The notes beneath the pieces were generated by a model, which saw only the letters and a program-made list of their open reading frames with translations, was not told the DNA's origin and made no database searches. From Bordetella parapertussis (GTDB lineage Bacteria; Pseudomonadota; Gammaproteobacteria; Burkholderiales; Burkholderiaceae_B): 38,653 nt of DNA. The DNA is taken from positions 1-38,653 of the forward strand of contig CAMAYM010000013.1 in the NCBI GenBank assembly GCA_945862495.1, written 5' to 3'. How positions within the stretch are numbered: position 1 is the first letter of the stretch; the number at the start of each line of letters is the position of its first letter. The position numbers and the translations under genes are program-made. Positions 15,529-23,926 of the stretch are shown piece by piece.

Positions 15529-16509
15529 TTAGTGGGGCTCATTGAGATGGCAAGCGGACTGACGTCCTGGACTGATTTCTCTCAGTACGGGCGCCTCGAC
15601 AGAGCATCGTGGCATCGCATGGGGACAACGAGGATGAAAGTGACACCCCGATGGTGGTGCGAGCGGGGAGGGAATTTCACCTCTGATCGGCACAAAACTA
15701 CGATGCTTTCGATCGATACGAGGGATTTCTTGGAGTAACGCTTGTGTGTAGGGATGATTCGGTTCGGCGAACAGCTCCTCGGTAGGTGCGATTTCCGCGA
15801 CACGTCCGAGATACATCACTACGACACGATTAGACAAATGTCTCACTACGCCGAGGTCGTGACTAATAAAAAGATAGGTTAGACCCAGCTCGTCACGCAA
15901 ATCCATAAACAGGTTGAGAACCTGAGCCTGAATCGACACATCCAGCGCTGCAACGGCTTCGTCACATACCAAAAACTCAGGCTTGACGGCGAGCGCACGG
16001 GCAATGCCGATGCGGGCACGTTGACCTCCTGAGAACTGGTGGGGATAACGTTGCATGTAAGAGGGATCAAGACCGACGCGCTTGAGCAGGGCTGCGGTGT
16101 AGTCGCGTTGTTGCGAACTGTCCACCAGACCGTGCACGCGCGGCGCCTCTCCAACAATATCAATCACACGCATCCGAGGATTGAGTGAAGCAAACGGATC
16201 CTGAAAAATAAGCTGTACAGGGCGGCGCACACCGCCTTCGCTTTCCAGGGGTTGGCCACGATAGCGCACTGTGCCTTCGCTTGGGGTGTAGAGCCCACAG
16301 CCAAGTCGCCCGAGGGTCGATTTGCCGCAACCTGACTCACCGACTAAACCTACGACTTCACCCTGATTAATCGTAAAGGTGACGTTGTCCACAGCGTGTA
16401 CGGTCTGTTCTTGGACATTTGAGCCAAACACACGGGCAATTTTTTCAAACACATCGAGTTTCTTGCCAAAACGCTTGGATACTCGATCAAAGGCTAAAAG
16501 TTCGGTCAC
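15529..16509 (-). CDS. Peptide-type ABC transporter ATPase (DppF-like)
   Basis: A 326-residue ATP-binding subunit of a peptide/nickel-type importer. Walker A GESGCGKST (57-65), Q-loop LIFQDPFASLNPRM, signature FSGGQRARIGIARAL, Walker B FLVCDEAVAALDVS, H-loop LFISHDLGVVRHL, and the C-terminal oligopeptide-transporter domain with PPSGCHFHPRCP. The frame is open upstream to an ATG at 16563, but GTG at 16509 is chosen because it overlaps the TGA of the first ATPase gene (GTGA) and gives the normal N-terminus TELLAFDRVSKRFG. It pairs with the preceding ATPase as in Dpp/Opp systems. Confidence 0.93.
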   Translation of the reverse strand: MTELLAFDRVSKRFGKKLDVFEKIARVFGSNVQEQTVHAVDNVTFTINQGEVVGLVGESGCGKSTLGRLGCGLYTPSEGTVRYRGQPLESEGGVRRPVQLIFQDPFASLNPRMRVIDIVGEAPRVHGLVDSSQQRDYTAALLKRVGLDPSYMQRYPHQFSGGQRARIGIARALAVKPEFLVCDEAVAALDVSIQAQVLNLFMDLRDELGLTYLFISHDLGVVRHLSNRVVVMYLGRVAEIAPTEELFAEPNHPYTQALLQEIPRIDRKHRSFVPIRGEIPSPLAPPSGCHFHPRCPHAMPRCSVEAPVLREISPGRQSACHLNEPH

Positions 16510-17501
16510 GCTAAGCTCTCCGTTGAAGCCGTGGAAGGCTGCTGAACGATCGGGTTCCAACAACGTGTGCTGCGAGAACCGATTCCCACCATCTCGGGCA
16601 TTTGCGCACAGGCTGGCAGAACACGTGTACAGCGTGCTTCGAAGGCGCAGCCTGCACCGAGTTGCATAATCGAGGGCGCTGAGCCTGGAATTTGACGCAG
16701 CCGTTGACCTGGCGTCGTCGTGGCTGGGACGGAGTCGAGCAGGCCACGCGTATAGGGATGGGTCGGGTTGCTGAGTACATCTTCAGCCAAGCCATGCTCA
16801 ACGATGCGGCCTGCATACATCACCGCGATTTTATCGGCCAGGCCTGCCACGACAGCGAGGTCGTGTGTAATCCAAATCAAGGCAGTGCCAGACTGACTCA
16901 CCAGTTGTTGCATTTCATACAAAATCTGTCCCTGTACCGTCACATCCAAGGCGGTAGTGGGTTCGTCCGCGATGATGAGATCGGGTTTGTGCAACATCGC
17001 GATCGCGATCGCAACGCGTTGACGCATACCGCCAGAGAATTGATGCGGATATTGGCCGAGTCGTTCACTGGGTGAGGCAATTCCGACTTTACCGAGTACT
17101 TCGACGCAACGTTCGCGCGCAACAGCTCGACTCACGGACTCGTGCGCCAGCACGGTCTCGATCATCTGCGTTTCAACAGTCAAGACCGGGTTGAGTGTCA
17201 TCATCGGATCTTGAAAGATCATTGCGATACGACGGCCTCGCAAGCGACGCAGTGTTTCTTCGTCGGCACCCACCAGTTCTTGTCCGTCAAAGACAATGCT
17301 ACCGCGGGCAATTTTTCCCGGGGCATCGACCAGGCCCATGATTGAAAAGCCTGTGACGGATTTACCTGAACCAGACTCTCCAACCAAGCCCAGCACTTCG
17401 CCACGTTTGAGTTCTAGAGAAACATCTGCAACGGCCGGCAAAATACCATCTCGGGTTAAAAACTCAGTACGTAGGCCTTTGACTGTTAACAAAGCGCTCA
17501 T
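16506..17501 (-). CDS. Peptide-type ABC transporter ATPase (DppD-like)
   Basis: A 331-residue ATPase with Walker A GLVGESGSGKSVTG (about 36-48), Q-loop MIFQDPMMTLNPV, signature QFSGGMRQRVAIAIAML, Walker B LIIADEPTTALDVT and H-loop IWITHDLAVVAGL. A C-terminal cysteine-bearing oligopeptide domain follows (GAGCAFEARCTRVLPAC), as in DppD/OppD. Its ATG overlaps the stop of the permease gene by ATGA, and its stop overlaps the next start by GTGA, so the pair is translationally coupled. Confidence 0.94.
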   Translation of the reverse strand: MSALLTVKGLRTEFLTRDGILPAVADVSLELKRGEVLGLVGESGSGKSVTGFSIMGLVDAPGKIARGSIVFDGQELVGADEETLRRLRGRRIAMIFQDPMMTLNPVLTVETQMIETVLAHESVSRAVARERCVEVLGKVGIASPSERLGQYPHQFSGGMRQRVAIAIAMLHKPDLIIADEPTTALDVTVQGQILYEMQQLVSQSGTALIWITHDLAVVAGLADKIAVMYAGRIVEHGLAEDVLSNPTHPYTRGLLDSVPATTTPGQRLRQIPGSAPSIMQLGAGCAFEARCTRVLPACAQMPEMVGIGSRSTRCWNPIVQQPSTASTESLA

Positions 17502-18400
17502 CGTGACAACCTCGGATTCAAAATGTCACGCAATTGATCGCCGACTAAATTGATTGCCAAGATAGTGATGAGCAATGCGATACCGGGATAAACGCTGATC
17601 CAGTATTTACCAGAAAGCAGATACTCGTAGCCGTTTGAAATGAGCAGGCCAAGTGAGGGCTCCGTCGCAGGCAGACCCAGTCCCAAAAAGGAAAGGGTGG
17701 CTTCGAGTGCAATCGCATGCGCGACTTGAACCGTTCCCACCACAATCAATGGAGCCATCGCATTGGGTAAAAGGTGACGCAGGACGATGCGAGAGCCTTT
17801 GAGGCCCAATGAGCGCGCTGCTTCAACGTATTCTTTTCCACGTTCAACCAGCGCTGCAGAACGGGCTGTTCGTGCGTAATAGGCCCATTGAACACTCACG
17901 AGTGCAATGATGATCTTGTCTACGCCCTTTCCAAGTACTGCCAGCAATACGAGTGCGACCAAAATCGCCGGGAAACCAAGTTGGATATCTACCAGACGCA
18001 TAATGACTTGCTCAAAGCGACCACCAAGGTGTGCCGCCAGAACGCCCATTACACTTCCAATGACAAGCGCAATAATGCCGCTAGTAAGGCCGACATAAAG
18101 AGACACCCTCAGGCCATAAAAGATCGCCGAGACCATGTCGCGACCCTGACCATCTGTTCCCAATAGATACGTCTGTCCATTGAGTCCTTTTTCTCCAGGT
18201 GCGAGTCGTGCATCCATGAGGTCAAGGGAGGCTAAGTCATACGGGTTTTGTGGTGAAATCCACGGCGCAAACAGCGCGGTAAACATCACGACGACCAACA
18301 TGACCAGACCAACCATAGCGACTGGACTTTCAGCAAATTGGGTACAAAGCCGCTTAAAAGGGGTTTGTACCTTGACGACCGTTGCAATGGCTTCGCTCAT
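17498..18400 (-). CDS. Peptide-type ABC transporter permease (DppC-like)
   Basis: A 300-residue inner-membrane permease. The N-terminal OppC segment (FAESPVAMVGLVMLVVVMFT) precedes a periplasmic loop, and then the BPD transport core with the cytoplasmic coupling (EAA) motif YVEAARSLGLKGSRIVLRHL. About six membrane helices are visible. The start ATG shares its A with the TGA stop of the other permease gene (TGATG). Substrate is not defined by the permease. Confidence 0.93.
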   Translation of the reverse strand: MSEAIATVVKVQTPFKRLCTQFAESPVAMVGLVMLVVVMFTALFAPWISPQNPYDLASLDLMDARLAPGEKGLNGQTYLLGTDGQGRDMVSAIFYGLRVSLYVGLTSGIIALVIGSVMGVLAAHLGGRFEQVIMRLVDIQLGFPAILVALVLLAVLGKGVDKIIIALVSVQWAYYARTARSAALVERGKEYVEAARSLGLKGSRIVLRHLLPNAMAPLIVVGTVQVAHAIALEATLSFLGLGLPATEPSLGLLISNGYEYLLSGKYWISVYPGIALLITILAINLVGDQLRDILNPRLSR

Positions 18401-19374
18401 CAGTGTTGCTCCGCAATACGTACTCTTGGATCGAGCAGAGAATAAAGAATATCAACCACCAAATTAATAATGATGTACATGGCCACCACCACGAGTAGAT
18501 AGGCGACCACAACGGGACGATCGAGCTGAAAAATAGAATCAATCACGAGCTTGCCCATGCCGGGCCAGGCGAAAATAGTTTCGGTCACAATAGCGTAAGC
18601 AATTACGGAGCCGAGTTCGAGTCCGATAACGGTGACTAAGGGAATCAAAATGTTTTTAAGTAAGTGCACGCCGACCACACGCGTAGATTTCAGTCCTTTT
18701 GCACGTGCAAATTTGATGTAGTCCAGCAAGCTTTGTTCGCGCGTCTGTGCGCGGGTCAGTCGAATAATGAGCGCAAGCTTCAAGAGTGCAAGGTTTAATG
18801 CAGGGAGCAGGGCATATTTCAGACCTTCCCAACTAAAAATAGAAAGCTGCAGGCCAAATACATCGGTCGTGGGACCGCGTCCGGTAGATGGGAGCCATCC
18901 AAGCGTGACGGCAAAACACAAAATCAATAGCAAACCCACCCAGAATGTTGGTAATGAAAAACCAACAATCGAGCTTGTCATGATGAGTCGAGAAAATGGA
19001 GAGTTTGGCCTCAGCCCGGCATAAAGACCCAGCGGTATACCAAGCAACACTGAAATCAGCATTGCTAGTACAGCCAACTCCATCGTGGCGGGCATTCTTT
19101 CAAAAATAATCTCGAGTGCAGGTCTGGCATACACAAAAGAGTTACCGAGATTGCCTGTCAGCGCACCTTTTAAAAAGATAAAATATTGCTCGACCACAGG
19201 TTTATCCAAGCCGAGTGCGACGCGAGCACGCTCTTTTTCAATTTGGTCCGCCTCAGGATGAACCAAAATTTCAACGGGATCTCCAACGAGATAAAGACCC
19301 CCGAACACCAACATTGACGTAATAAACAACACCAACAAGGACTGTGCCAAACGACGAAGGATAAAAGCGGTCAC
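18400..19374 (-). CDS. Peptide-type ABC transporter permease (DppB-like)
   Basis: A 324-residue permease starting with the typical DppB leader helix MTAFILRRLAQSLLVLFITS, with about six membrane helices and the EAA coupling motif YIKFARAKGLKSTRVVGVHL. It follows the binding-protein gene by 43 bases on the same strand and overlaps the second permease by one base. The order binding protein, B, C, D, F is that of the Dpp-type operons. Confidence 0.93.
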   Translation of the reverse strand: MTAFILRRLAQSLLVLFITSMLVFGGLYLVGDPVEILVHPEADQIEKERARVALGLDKPVVEQYFIFLKGALTGNLGNSFVYARPALEIIFERMPATMELAVLAMLISVLLGIPLGLYAGLRPNSPFSRLIMTSSIVGFSLPTFWVGLLLILCFAVTLGWLPSTGRGPTTDVFGLQLSIFSWEGLKYALLPALNLALLKLALIIRLTRAQTREQSLLDYIKFARAKGLKSTRVVGVHLLKNILIPLVTVIGLELGSVIAYAIVTETIFAWPGMGKLVIDSIFQLDRPVVVAYLLVVVAMYIIINLVVDILYSLLDPRVRIAEQH

Positions 19375-19417
19375 TGGTTACAAGTCCTTAGTTGGTGTTG
19401 AGAGAGTAGAGCGTGAA

Positions 19418-21049
19418 TTACTTTGCGCGTGTTACGAACTGAGCGAGCGTGTACTGATCCGCACGACCGCCATATTGAACACCCTTACGTGATGCCCAGG
19501 TACTGACCTCATAGTGCAGAGGAATCAGTCCCATGAGTTCAATCGCTTTTTCACTGGCGACCGCCAATCCTGCATCGCGCTGGTTGTCATCAATCAGCAC
19601 GACTGCTTTGGCGATCAATGCATCAAGCTCAGGGCTGGAGAAGCGACCACGATTGGCTCCACCCATGCCCGCCTTGGGGTCATTGGTCGCAAGCAGCGCT
19701 CGCAGTGGGGATGACGTATCGCCCGATGCCGCACCCCAGCCTGCCAGGATCAAGGAAAACTCCATTTTGCTCGCGCGTGAAAAGAAGATATTTGATGGCA
19801 TTGTGTCGACCTTGGTCGGGACGCCATTACGCGAGAAAAATTGAGCCACGGCTTGAGCGGTCGCGCTGTCATTGATATAGCGGTTATTTGGTGAATGCAG
19901 CGTAACACCGAAACCGTTTGGATAGCCTGCCTCCGCTAAGAGTTTTTTCGCACCTGCTGGATCGTACGCGTCGGGCTTAAGCTTTTTACTTGTACCGAAA
20001 AAGGCTTCGTCAAGTAACTGCCCTGCTGGAATTGCTTGTCCTTCCATCACACGTGACACAATCGCATTTCGATCAATCATCTTGCTGAGTGCGCGACGCA
20101 CGCGTGCATCTGTCAAAGGGTTGGCTTCCATCGGCTTGCCATCAGCAGCCGTGATGAAAGGTGAGTTGGTTTTGCGGTTGCTATCCATGTGCAGATAGAT
20201 CATCCGGTTTGATACGGCGTTCGAGACCTCAACACGCTTGTCTTTTTTAAGCTTTGCTGCATCTGCAGTCGGCACACCTTCGATCATGTGCACATCACCA
20301 GAAAGCAGGGCGGCGACACGGGCGGGCGCACTGGTAATAATGCGAAAGGTCACTTTGTCCCAATCGGGTTGTTTGCCATAGTAGTCTTTGTTGCGCGTCA
20401 GAATGACACGATCGCCAGACACATACTGTTCAAAGCGGAAAGGACCTGTGCCAATCATGGCCTTACCAGAGTTGAAATCTTCTGTTTTGGCTGTTTCTGC
20501 AATAGCCTTGGGCACAATCGCAACGGACACCATGTCGGCTGGCAGGAGGGGATAGGGCTCTTTAGTTTTAAAACGAATCGTATGTGCATCAACAATATTG
20601 ACGTCAGTAATTGCACGCACAAACACAGCAAAAGAAGCGGGGCTGTTGGGAACGTTAGGAATACGCTTGATGGTAGCTGCCACATCTTCTGCTGTGAAAG
20701 GCTCGCCGTTGTGCCACTTCACACCTTTACGTAGCTTAAATTCCCACTCAGTATCTGAGAGTGCTTTCCAGGATTCAGCCAAGCCGGGGTAGGTCTTGAG
20801 TGCAGGGTCTGTTTTGACCAGCGTCTCAAAGACGTGCGCAGCCATGCCGTTGTTTGGAGTGAGGTTATGAAAGTGTGGGTCGACTGTCGTCACAGGAGTC
20901 GAAAGTGCAATGACCAGGTCTTTGATTTCTTGTGAAAAAGAGACTGTAGACCATCCTGCTGTCAAGGCAACAGAAGCGGCCAACGACGCGCCGACCAATA
21001 ACCGGCGTACCGGGTTCATACTGAATTTTTTTGCTTTAGATGCAGTCAT
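19418..21049 (-). CDS. ABC transporter periplasmic binding protein, SBP family 5
   Basis: A 543-residue family-5 (DppA/OppA-like) receptor. A signal segment (RRLLVGASLAASVALTAG) precedes the mature start near SFSQEIKDLV; the RR is part of a long basic region and a Tat route cannot be excluded. Family signatures include VFETLVKTDPALKTYPGLAESW, LRKGVKWHNGEPFTAEDVAA and IGTGPFRFEQYVSGDRVIL. Family-5 members bind peptides, nickel, opines or other amino-acid derivatives. It opens the operon and has a near-consensus sigma-70 promoter about 28 bases upstream of its start codon. Ligand unknown. Confidence 0.94.
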   Translation of the reverse strand: MTASKAKKFSMNPVRRLLVGASLAASVALTAGWSTVSFSQEIKDLVIALSTPVTTVDPHFHNLTPNNGMAAHVFETLVKTDPALKTYPGLAESWKALSDTEWEFKLRKGVKWHNGEPFTAEDVAATIKRIPNVPNSPASFAVFVRAITDVNIVDAHTIRFKTKEPYPLLPADMVSVAIVPKAIAETAKTEDFNSGKAMIGTGPFRFEQYVSGDRVILTRNKDYYGKQPDWDKVTFRIITSAPARVAALLSGDVHMIEGVPTADAAKLKKDKRVEVSNAVSNRMIYLHMDSNRKTNSPFITAADGKPMEANPLTDARVRRALSKMIDRNAIVSRVMEGQAIPAGQLLDEAFFGTSKKLKPDAYDPAGAKKLLAEAGYPNGFGVTLHSPNNRYINDSATAQAVAQFFSRNGVPTKVDTMPSNIFFSRASKMEFSLILAGWGAASGDTSSPLRALLATNDPKAGMGGANRGRFSSPELDALIAKAVVLIDDNQRDAGLAVASEKAIELMGLIPLHYEVSTWASRKGVQYGGRADQYTLAQFVTRAK

Positions 21050-21084
21050 GACAAAGATCCCAGATCAAAGTGGTAACGGGAATC

Positions 21085-21113
21085 AATATAGCGGCTGGTC
21101 AAGCAAGTGACAA
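21085..21113 (-). promoter_or_regulatory. Sigma-70 promoter of the peptide ABC operon
   Basis: On the minus strand TTGTCA (21113-21108) and TATATT (21090-21085) are 17 bases apart; each box is one mismatch from consensus or close to it. The predicted start point near 21078 gives a short leader before the ATG at 21049, with GGA about 8 bases ahead of it. Confidence 0.72.
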
Positions 21114-21123
21114 CCGTATTGTC

Positions 21124-21138
21124 TAGTGGTTTCCACTA
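21124..21138. repeat. Short inverted repeat, candidate operator
   Basis: TAGTGG and CCACTA flank a TTT centre. It sits just upstream of the -35 box of the ABC operon promoter and within the divergent region to the ene-reductase gene. Symmetry is perfect but short; a regulator site is only a suggestion. Confidence 0.4.
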
Positions 21139-21210
21139 TCTAACGTCATTGACTCGTTGTGGGTATAGAATCAGAGAGTCTATTTTTAACTATGTTCAGG
21201 CTTCAAACAT

Positions 21211-22302
21211 ATGAAACTTTTTACCCCCACCCAGTTAGGTGCATTGACGCTCAAAAATCGTGTCGTGATGGCACCATTAACGCGCATGCGCGCAACCGAT
21301 GGTGATGTGCCTGGTGATCTGGCGGCTGAGTACTACAGCCAGCGCGCCAGTTCAGGCCTCATTATTTCCGAAGCGACACAGATTTCAAATTTAGCTAAGG
21401 GTTATCCAGCAACACCCGGTATTTATAGCGATGCGCAAGTGGCTGGCTGGAAAAAGGTCACGGATGCCGTGCATGCCAAAGGCGGCAACATGGTCTGTCA
21501 GCTCTGGCATGTCGGCAGGATTTCGCATTCTTCCCTGCATCCCGCTGAAGGACCGCCTGTGGCACCGTCAGCGATTGCTCCCTCTGGAAAGGTATACACC
21601 GCTACGTGGCAGCTCGCAGATTATGAGACGCCACGTGCGATGAATGTGGATGAAATTCCTGTCTTGATCGCCGATTATGTTCATGCCGCGCAGCAAGCAA
21701 AAGTGGCAGGTTTTGATGGCGTGGAGGTGCACGGTGCAAACGGTTATTTGCTCGATCAGTTTTTGCATGACAGCGCTAACAAGCGCCACGACCAATATGG
21801 TGGCAGCATTGAAAATCGCAGTCGTCTGTTACTTGAGGTGTTGAGGGCTGTGATTGGCGTATGGGGTGCGGATCGTGTGGGCGTGCGTTTGTCACCCTAT
21901 GGCACTTTTAATGACATGTCTGATCATGACACCTTGGGCTTATTTACCTATTTAGTCCAACAGCTCAACCCACTCGGTCTGTCCTACTTACACTTAATCG
22001 AGCCCCGTTCAACGATGGCGGGCGGCACGGACAAAGTGGCCGAAGGTCAGCCCAGCACGTCCAAACTCTTTCGTCCGTTGTATCAAGGCAAGATTATTGC
22101 TGCTGGAGGCTTTAATCGCGAAGGGGCCGAGGAGTTTGTTAGCGAAGATCTTGCGGATGCGATCGCTTTTGGTCGTTTGTATATTTCAAATCCTGATCTG
22201 CCTGAAAGGTTGGCTGAAAATGCACCCTTGGCACCCTATGACCGCAAAACTTTTTACGGCGGTGACGCAAAAGGTTACGTGGATTACCCCACAATGGCCT
22301 AA
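21211..22302 (+). CDS. Old-yellow-enzyme family ene-reductase (NADH:flavin oxidoreductase)
   Basis: A 363-residue FMN barrel that reduces activated C=C bonds, NemA-like. Seen are the phosphate-end start KLFTPTQLGALTLKNRVVMA, Thr24 in APLTRMRATDG, the substrate-anion pair His174/Asn177 in VEVHGANGYLLDQF, the family signature DQYGGSIENRSRLLLEV and the FMN phosphate region AAGGF followed by AIAFGRLYISNPDL. Length is usual for the family. A crotonase gene starts 32 bases downstream on the same strand, so a joint transcript is likely. Natural substrate is not known. Confidence 0.93.
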   Translation: MKLFTPTQLGALTLKNRVVMAPLTRMRATDGDVPGDLAAEYYSQRASSGLIISEATQISNLAKGYPATPGIYSDAQVAGWKKVTDAVHAKGGNMVCQLWHVGRISHSSLHPAEGPPVAPSAIAPSGKVYTATWQLADYETPRAMNVDEIPVLIADYVHAAQQAKVAGFDGVEVHGANGYLLDQFLHDSANKRHDQYGGSIENRSRLLLEVLRAVIGVWGADRVGVRLSPYGTFNDMSDHDTLGLFTYLVQQLNPLGLSYLHLIEPRSTMAGGTDKVAEGQPSTSKLFRPLYQGKIIAAGGFNREGAEEFVSEDLADAIAFGRLYISNPDLPERLAENAPLAPYDRKTFYGGDAKGYVDYPTMA

Positions 22303-22334
22303 ATATTGATCATAAAACAGGAGTCTGAAACATC

Positions 22335-23114
22335 ATGTCTGATATTTTGTTGCAATCCAGAGCCGATGACATCGTGACCTTGACGATTAATCGCCCTGAA
22401 AAACTCAATGCGATGACCAAGCCCTTGTGGGGCGAGCTGGGTGATGCGATCGTTGCCTTGTCTGCCCAAGATGATGTCCGCTGCATCATCTTGCGTGGTG
22501 CCGGGGAGAAAGCCTTTTCTCCCGGCAATGACATCAGTGAGTTTGAAACGCAGCGGTCCAATACGGCCCAGGCCACTGAGTATGGACATTTCATGCATCA
22601 GACGGTGAATAAAATTAAAAGCTGTCGTCATCCGATCGTGGCGCAGATTCATGGCATTTGCGTGGGTGGCGGGCTAGAGATTGCCGCGCTTGCGGATCTG
22701 CGGATTTGCGGCACATCCAGTCGTTTCGGCGCACCCATTAAAAATCTGGGTTTAGTGATGGCCTACGACGAGATGGAGCCGATTGCGTCCTTGATTGGCG
22801 CCTCTAAGGCCTTGGAGATTTTGCTTGAAGGCCGTATTTTTGATGCGCAAGAGGCTTTGCGTATTGGTCTCGTCTCGAGAGTGGTCGCCGATGATCAAGT
22901 AGCCGCTGAGGCGTTAGCGACGGCGCAACGGATTGCCTCGGGTGCGCCACTGGTAGCACGCTGGCACAAAAAATTTGCGCGCCGTCTCGCAGATCTTACT
23001 CCGCTCACTGCGCAAGAGCGTGCGGAGTGTTTTGAGTGCTTTGATACCGAAGACTTCCGGATCGGATATCAATCATTTTTAGCGAAACAGCCGCCTAAAT
23101 TTACTGGCCGCTAA
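22335..23114 (+). CDS. Enoyl-CoA hydratase/isomerase family (crotonase) protein
   Basis: A 259-residue crotonase. The oxyanion-hole segments are GEKAFSPGNDISEF (about 57-70) and IHGICVGGGLEIAALADLRI (about 105-124), with the first catalytic glutamate position at Glu115. The second glutamate of true hydratases, expected in FGxPE, is Ile135 here (SSRFGAPIKNLGLVMAY). It may therefore be an isomerase, a decarboxylase-like or a C-C hydrolase-like member rather than a plain hydratase. The 3' end overlaps the convergent aldolase gene by 14 bases. It probably acts with the ene-reductase upstream. Confidence 0.9.
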   Translation: MSDILLQSRADDIVTLTINRPEKLNAMTKPLWGELGDAIVALSAQDDVRCIILRGAGEKAFSPGNDISEFETQRSNTAQATEYGHFMHQTVNKIKSCRHPIVAQIHGICVGGGLEIAALADLRICGTSSRFGAPIKNLGLVMAYDEMEPIASLIGASKALEILLEGRIFDAQEALRIGLVSRVVADDQVAAEALATAQRIASGAPLVARWHKKFARRLADLTPLTAQERAECFECFDTEDFRIGYQSFLAKQPPKFTGR

Positions 23115-23892
23115 GTCCACCTACAAATTGTCGGCAGTTTGAGAGCAAGGTGTCGCTGGCTTTGGCCAGCAAGCCTTGGTCTGAGCCGAGTCCGACCATT
23201 TTGTAACCCCACTGGATATAACGCTGCGCATCCGCCTCATTCGCAGCCAAAATGCCGATTGACTTACCATGCTTTGCCGCAATGGCGGGCAGGGACTGAA
23301 TCGCCTTTTGCACCTCGGGGTGGTGTTGTTGACCTAGAAATCCCATGCTCGCGGCCATATCATTTGGGCCAATAAAGGCGCCATCAACGCCCTCGACACG
23401 AATAATCGAATCAAAATGTTTGACTCCGTCCGCGGACTCAATCTGAACGAGGACGCAAAGCTGTTCGTCTGCTGTTTGAGCATAGTTCGCGACGCGGCCC
23501 CAGCGATTCGCACGCTGTTGGCCGGCCACACCTCGAATCCCTCGGTGGGGGTAGCGAGTGGAGGACACGATCTCTTGCGCTTGAGTAGACGACTCGACAT
23601 TGGGCAAAATAAGTGTGCGCACGCCCATGTCCAGATATTGTTTCACCAAATCCTTGTCAAACTTGACCAGACGGACGGCAGGCTCGAGATTGTAGCCACC
23701 CAGCATTTGCAATTGCGTCAGGACGGTGTGCATGTCATTGGGTGAGTGCTCCATATCGAGCGTGAGCCAGTCGTAACCAGACCCCGCCACAATTTCCGTA
23801 GAGTAGCTACTCGATAAGGCACACCAAAGTCCCAGTTGAATTTGCTTGTTGTAGAGGGCTGCTTTGAGGGAGTTTTGTTTGAGCGTCGTCAT
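23101..23892 (-). CDS. HpcH/HpaI family aldolase (HpaI- or GarL-like)
   Basis: A 263-residue class II pyruvate aldolase. The active-site His is at 49 (LTLDMEHSPNDMHTVLTQLQ), Arg at 74 (PAVRLVKFD), metal ligands Glu152 (LVQIESADG) and Asp178 (GAFIGPNDMAASMGF), and the sequence YPHRGIRGV matches the family. It would cleave a 4-hydroxy-2-oxoacid into pyruvate plus an aldehyde. It resembles both HpaI (4-hydroxy-2-oxoheptanedioate) and GarL (2-dehydro-3-deoxy-glucarate); the C-terminal part (GILAANEADAQRYIQWG) is closer to what is recalled of GarL. The window also encodes galactarate dehydratase, whose product is the GarL substrate. Assignment between the two is open. Confidence 0.88.
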   Translation of the reverse strand: MTTLKQNSLKAALYNKQIQLGLWCALSSSYSTEIVAGSGYDWLTLDMEHSPNDMHTVLTQLQMLGGYNLEPAVRLVKFDKDLVKQYLDMGVRTLILPNVESSTQAQEIVSSTRYPHRGIRGVAGQQRANRWGRVANYAQTADEQLCVLVQIESADGVKHFDSIIRVEGVDGAFIGPNDMAASMGFLGQQHHPEVQKAIQSLPAIAAKHGKSIGILAANEADAQRYIQWGYKMVGLGSDQGLLAKASDTLLSNCRQFVGGLSGQ

Positions 23893-23926
23893 ATGTGTGT
23901 CATTTCTTTTATGATTGATTCACGAG

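Noticed and set aside
16510..16563. ATG start at 16563 for the second ATPase
   Set aside because: GTG at 16509 forms a GTGA overlap with the first ATPase stop and gives the usual N-terminus.
15966..17400. Antisense frames over the ABC ATPase genes
   Set aside because: All lie opposite Walker or signature motifs of real ATPase genes and lack family features.
21148..21170. TTGACT and TATAGAAT as a promoter for the ene-reductase gene
   Set aside because: The two boxes are only about ten bases apart, too close for sigma-70.
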